Source of the DNA: Paraeggerthella sp964369725
Lineage (GTDB): Bacteria; Actinomycetota; Coriobacteriia; Coriobacteriales; Eggerthellaceae
Direction: 5' to 3'
Assembly: GCA_964369725.1 (NCBI GenBank)
Contig: CAYJGC010000010.1
Coordinates: 1 to 44,772, forward strand
Length of the DNA stretch: 44,772 nucleotides
Positions 42,151 through 44,772 of the stretch are shown here, one piece after another. The notes under the pieces are model-generated. The model was not told the DNA's origin and did no database searches. It saw only the letters and a list, made by a program, of their open reading frames with translations. The position numbers and the translations under genes were made by a program. The number at the start of each line of letters is the position of its first letter. The first letter of the stretch is position 1.

Positions 42151-43209
42151 ATGAATACATTTGAACCAGTCAAACTAACACAACTTACACAAAAAGGTGG
42201 TTGAGCGGCAAAATGGGGTCCGGGTGACCTCCACGAAATACTAGCAAACGTAATGCCTGCAAATGCTCCCGAAGAGCTACTGTTGGGGTTTGAAACCTCT
42301 GATGACGCGGCAATATATAAAATTGACAACAACACCGCAGCCGTCTTAACGCTAGACTTCTTCACTCCTGTTGTTGATGACCCCTATGAATTTGGTGCAA
42401 TTGCTGCAGCCAATGCGCTTTCTGATGTATTTGCCATGGGTGCAAAGCCACTCACCGCACTTAACATCTTTGCCTTTCCCTGCTCTTTGGGTGCAGAGGT
42501 TGCTGGTGAAGTTTTACGTGGTGGCGCCGATAAAGTACGTGAGGCAGGAGCCTTTGTTGTAGGTGGTCATTCAATAGACGACGAAGAGCCTAAGTACGGA
42601 CTGTCGGTGTTTGGAATCGTTCATCCAGAGAGCATTATTCGCAATGAAGGTGCCTGTGTAGGAGATGTTTTGTATTACACGAAATGCTTAGGCACGGGCA
42701 TCATGGGTGCTGCATATCGTGCAGGCTTGATTGATGAAGGCAAATTGCGCCCTGTGATCAATTCCATGATGGAATTAAATAAGGCCGGTAGCCAGGCAAT
42801 GGCTCAAGTTACAGTACATGCTGCAACCGATGTAACGGGCTTTGGTCTTGCTGGACACCTTCACGAAATGCTTGCTTCGTCAGGAGTTAGCGCACAACTT
42901 GAAATAGCTGCTCTTCCACTCTTCGACGACGTGCTTAGTCTTTCTGCAGACTATTGCCGTCCTGGAAAAACGTTTGATCTCATTGACTGGGCAGAGGATT
43001 TTATAGTGCAAAACACTCTACCTGATGAAGATTTTAATACCCTCATGGGTGTCCTTTGTGATCCACAAACTTCAGGCGGCCTTCTGATTGCTTTACCCGA
43101 AAAAGAAGCAACTACGTTTGAAAATGCCTTCAAGAGTATTACCAATCGCCAACCGGCGCGTATTGGACACATAACAAAAGGTAATACTGGCACCATAACG
43201 CTCTATTAA
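42151..43209 (+). CDS. selD: Selenide, water dikinase SelD, a selenocysteine protein
   Basis: SelD makes selenophosphate from selenide and ATP. A plain reading starts only at 42253, but the same frame runs back through one TGA (42202-42204) to ATG 42151, which has AAGGAG upstream. The extra residues read MNTFEPVKLTQLTQKGG, then the TGA codon, then AAKWGPGDL. The TGA sits at codon 18, the place of the catalytic Cys/Sec in SelD (GG(C/U)AAK), so it is read as selenocysteine. The 352-residue protein also has the AIR-synthase-like core: DDAAIYKI, DFFTPVVDDPYEFGAIAAANALSD, GGHSIDDEEPKYGL, DVTGFGLAGHL and CDPQTSGGLLIA. The host must therefore have SelA, SelB and tRNA-Sec elsewhere. Confidence 0.95.
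42214..42233 (+). promoter_or_regulatory. Putative bacterial SECIS hairpin in selD
   Basis: Downstream of the UGA, TGGGGTC (42214-42220) pairs with GACC-TCCA (42226-42233), leaving one bulged U, around the loop CGGGT. The loop begins 16 nt after the UGA, a distance suited to SelB-directed recoding. Confidence 0.6.
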
Positions 43210-43226
43210 TGTAGCGTTATGGTTTT
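43193..43226 (+). terminator. selD terminator overlapping its stop codon
   Basis: CCATAACGCT (43193-43202) pairs with its complement (43213-43222) around a 10-nt loop that contains the TAA stop, followed by TTTT. Confidence 0.75.
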
Positions 43227-43243
43227 CGCCTATAGACTACCTT

Positions 43244-44392
43244 TTAACCTACTAGCTCTTTTGTCAACTCCGTCACAGCATCGATAGCGATATCTACTTC
43301 TTCTGTCGAGTTAAAGCTCGAAAAACTAAAGCGCACAACCCCTTGCTCTTGCGTGCCGAGAGCCTTGTGCATTAAAGGGGCACAATGGGCAGCAGGTCGG
43401 GTACAAATGCCATATTCTGCGTAGAGAAGATCACTTATATACGCAGAATCTTCTTCGCATACATTAAGTGCGACAATGCCCGAACGGGTGACAAGATCAT
43501 CTCCGCCATACACCTTCACTCCATCAATCTTACAAACACCCTGCTCAAAGCGGTTTGCAAGCGCATTGACTTTTCCGCCCAGAACATCAACTCCCTGTTC
43601 TTTTACCCAAGCTACACTTGCCGCAAGACCAGCAATTCCATGCGCATTAAGCGTACCCGCCTCAAGTGCATCAGGCATTTCAGTGGGCTGATGTCGGTCA
43701 TAGCTTGCATGACCGGTACCGCCCACTTTTAAAGGCTTGATGGATATTCCTTTACGTACAGCAAGACCACCTGTGCCTTGAGGGCCATACAAACTCTTAT
43801 GTCCCGTAAATGCAACAATGTCGAGTCCGTCGCGGAGCATATTTATTTCTCTTTGCCCAGCAGTTTGAGCAACATCAACTATTGAAAGCACCTTATGCTT
43901 GGCACAGAGTGAGGCCATCTTTGCAATATCATAGACATTGCCCGTAACATTTGAAGCATGCGTAAAGACGGCAAGCCGCGCCCCTTGCTGCAACACATCA
44001 TCAAATGCTTCATAGTCAAGATTGCCTGATGAATCTATTGCAACAACACTAAGCGTGCAGCCTAATTCGTCCACTGCACGATACAGAGGACGCAAAACGG
44101 AATTGTGAGAAGCAGCAGTGGTGACGAGATGATCTCCCTGGTTCACCAGCCCAAAAATTGCGGTATTGAGCGCTTCGGTTGCATTGTTCATAAATGCTAT
44201 TTGTGCTGGAGAGCCTAGACCAAACAGCGCGGCAAGCTCACAACGTGCTTTTATGAGACTTTCTCCTGCGCTTAATGCCGAACTGTGGGCTCCTCGCCCT
44301 GCATTTCCACTTCCATTCAATGCTTCTGTTACGGCATCTATCACCACCTGCGGTTTACAAGCCGTCGTGGCTGCGTTATCCAAATAAATCAT
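43244..44392 (-). CDS. Cysteine desulfurase-family aminotransferase class V, selenium-associated (EF2568-like)
   Basis: ATG at 44392 (MIYLDNAATTACKPQVV) fits the family start better than the longer frame from 44464, which overlaps yedF. The 382-residue PLP protein shows NNATEALNTAIFG, HNSVLRPLY, DVAQTAGQ, the PLP lysine in TGHKSLYGPQG, and the sulfur-carrying cysteine in AAHCAPLMHKALG. It resembles the class V family found beside selD and yedF in species that make selenium-dependent molybdenum hydroxylases, where it is thought to supply or mobilise sulfur/selenium. It follows yedF by 22 nt and converges with selD. Confidence 0.88.
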   Translation of the reverse strand: MIYLDNAATTACKPQVVIDAVTEALNGSGNAGRGAHSSALSAGESLIKARCELAALFGLGSPAQIAFMNNATEALNTAIFGLVNQGDHLVTTAASHNSVLRPLYRAVDELGCTLSVVAIDSSGNLDYEAFDDVLQQGARLAVFTHASNVTGNVYDIAKMASLCAKHKVLSIVDVAQTAGQREINMLRDGLDIVAFTGHKSLYGPQGTGGLAVRKGISIKPLKVGGTGHASYDRHQPTEMPDALEAGTLNAHGIAGLAASVAWVKEQGVDVLGGKVNALANRFEQGVCKIDGVKVYGGDDLVTRSGIVALNVCEEDSAYISDLLYAEYGICTRPAAHCAPLMHKALGTQEQGVVRFSFSSFNSTEEVDIAIDAVTELTKELVG

Positions 44393-44414
44393 ATATATAC
44401 TTACCTTTGATGCC

Positions 44415-44772
44415 TTATGGTTGTATGATATTTTTTGCAGACATTTGTTTTTCCACGATGTCATACATGTTGGTTATCTCTCCGACACACAACCGATTCT
44501 CCAGACCAAAGTGATTTAAACATGTTCCACAGCTCAAGATCCCCACGCCTTCTTGCGCTAATGTCTCTAAATCTTCTAACGCGCCAGATCCTTCACAAGC
44601 AAGTTTTACCGCGCCGTTATAAAGCAGCATTGACTTTGGAAGAACATCTAGTTGAGTACATGCAAACAAAAAGCTCTTCATCAAAAGAGAACCCAGCTCA
44701 TCGTCGCCCGACCCCATATACTCAGAAGAGATAACCACGATAGTGTCATGAGATTCGTCAGTTATCTTTTCC
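44415..44772 (-). CDS. yedF: Selenium metabolism protein YedF (partial, N-terminus off the right edge)
   Basis: The frame is open to the right edge; about 119 C-terminal residues are visible. They include VVISSEYMGSGDDELG, LMKSFLFACTQLD, EGSGALEDLETL, the ILSCGTCLNHFGL cysteine pair and VGEITNMYDIVE. This is the DsrE-like C-terminal part of the selenium-linked YedF family; a TusA-like N-terminal domain is expected beyond the edge. GTG at 44738 is an internal in-frame codon and not the true start. Its place before the desulfurase and near selD supports a selenium role. Confidence 0.9.
   Translation of the reverse strand, partial: EKITDESHDTIVVISSEYMGSGDDELGSLLMKSFLFACTQLDVLPKSMLLYNGAVKLACEGSGALEDLETLAQEGVGILSCGTCLNHFGLENRLCVGEITNMYDIVEKQMSAKNIIQP

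Noticed and set aside
42253..43209. selD as a gene starting at 42253
   Set aside because: This start lacks the catalytic segment; the upstream frame through the TGA gives the conserved N-terminus.
1..44772. CRISPR arrays, insertion sequences, prophage genes, rRNA and tRNA genes
   Set aside because: None seen on either strand: no regularly spaced direct repeats of CRISPR size, no transposase or integrase, and no full tRNA cloverleaf. A tRNA scan and repeat search would be decisive.

Overview
The window is a stretch of ordinary chromosome, about 45% G+C by eye. It comes from an anaerobe-type Gram-positive bacterium, most likely a low-GC actinobacterium of the class Coriobacteriia; a clostridial Firmicute is the main alternative. 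The reasons are the two-subunit glycyl-tRNA synthetase, pyruvate phosphate dikinase with its regulator, a DUF512 radical-SAM gene beside der, the order aroA-cmk-plsC-ispH-DUF512-der-plsY-gpsA, a C4 zinc-ribbon gene beside a Nif3 gene, an FprA flavodiiron protein, and a selenocysteine-containing SelD. I saw no rRNA, convincing tRNA, IS element, prophage or CRISPR array. A 100-N assembly gap lies inside der, so this is a draft or metagenome contig.

Layout, mostly on the minus strand. (1) 1-5389: asp23-like, fakA-like, recG, rsmD, coaD (cut by the left edge). (2) 5614-5805 (+): rpmB, ending at a perfect palindromic terminator shared with the facing operon. (3) 5913-10405 (-): rpe, a cysteine desulfurase, a PHP phosphatase, a Nif3 protein and a zinc-ribbon coiled-coil protein. 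(4) 10636-11574: an alkyltransferase homologue that has lost its acceptor cysteine, facing a small lipoprotein. (5) 11738-14549 (-): a YdjI-like SPFH protein and its zinc-ribbon membrane partner. (6) 14706-14968: a structured gene-free stretch ending in a terminator, a candidate small RNA or gpsA 3' UTR. (7) 14969-23063 (-): the aroA-to-gpsA operon for aromatic amino acids, phospholipid, isoprenoid and ribosome assembly. (8) 23502-25004: a lipoprotein (+) and prephenate dehydrogenase (-). (9) 25109-34313 (-): rpsP-khpA-rimM-trmD-lepB followed by glyQ-glyS-PPDK regulator-ppdK. (10) 34683-35867 (+): fprA, diverging from rpsP. (11) 36069-36848: an AIM24 protein. (12) 37145-40255: pyrR-pyrB-pyrC behind a PyrR attenuator. 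(13) 40292-44772: fetAB, a divergent padR gene and selD, then a desulfurase and yedF that form a selenium-handling set.

The strongest points for a second look are: three CGATATCG palindromes at exact 13-bp spacing between fetAB and padR; selD with an in-frame UGA and a hairpin placed like a bacterial SECIS; the selD/desulfurase/YedF set typical of labile-selenium-cofactor users; the alkyltransferase homologue with PDHR in place of PCHR; the multi-hairpin region after gpsA; and a palindrome at the predicted start of the fprA transcript. Several starts were moved inward from the longest reading frame to a codon with a good ribosome binding site; this is stated for each gene. All functions are inferred from recognised motifs; no database search was run.
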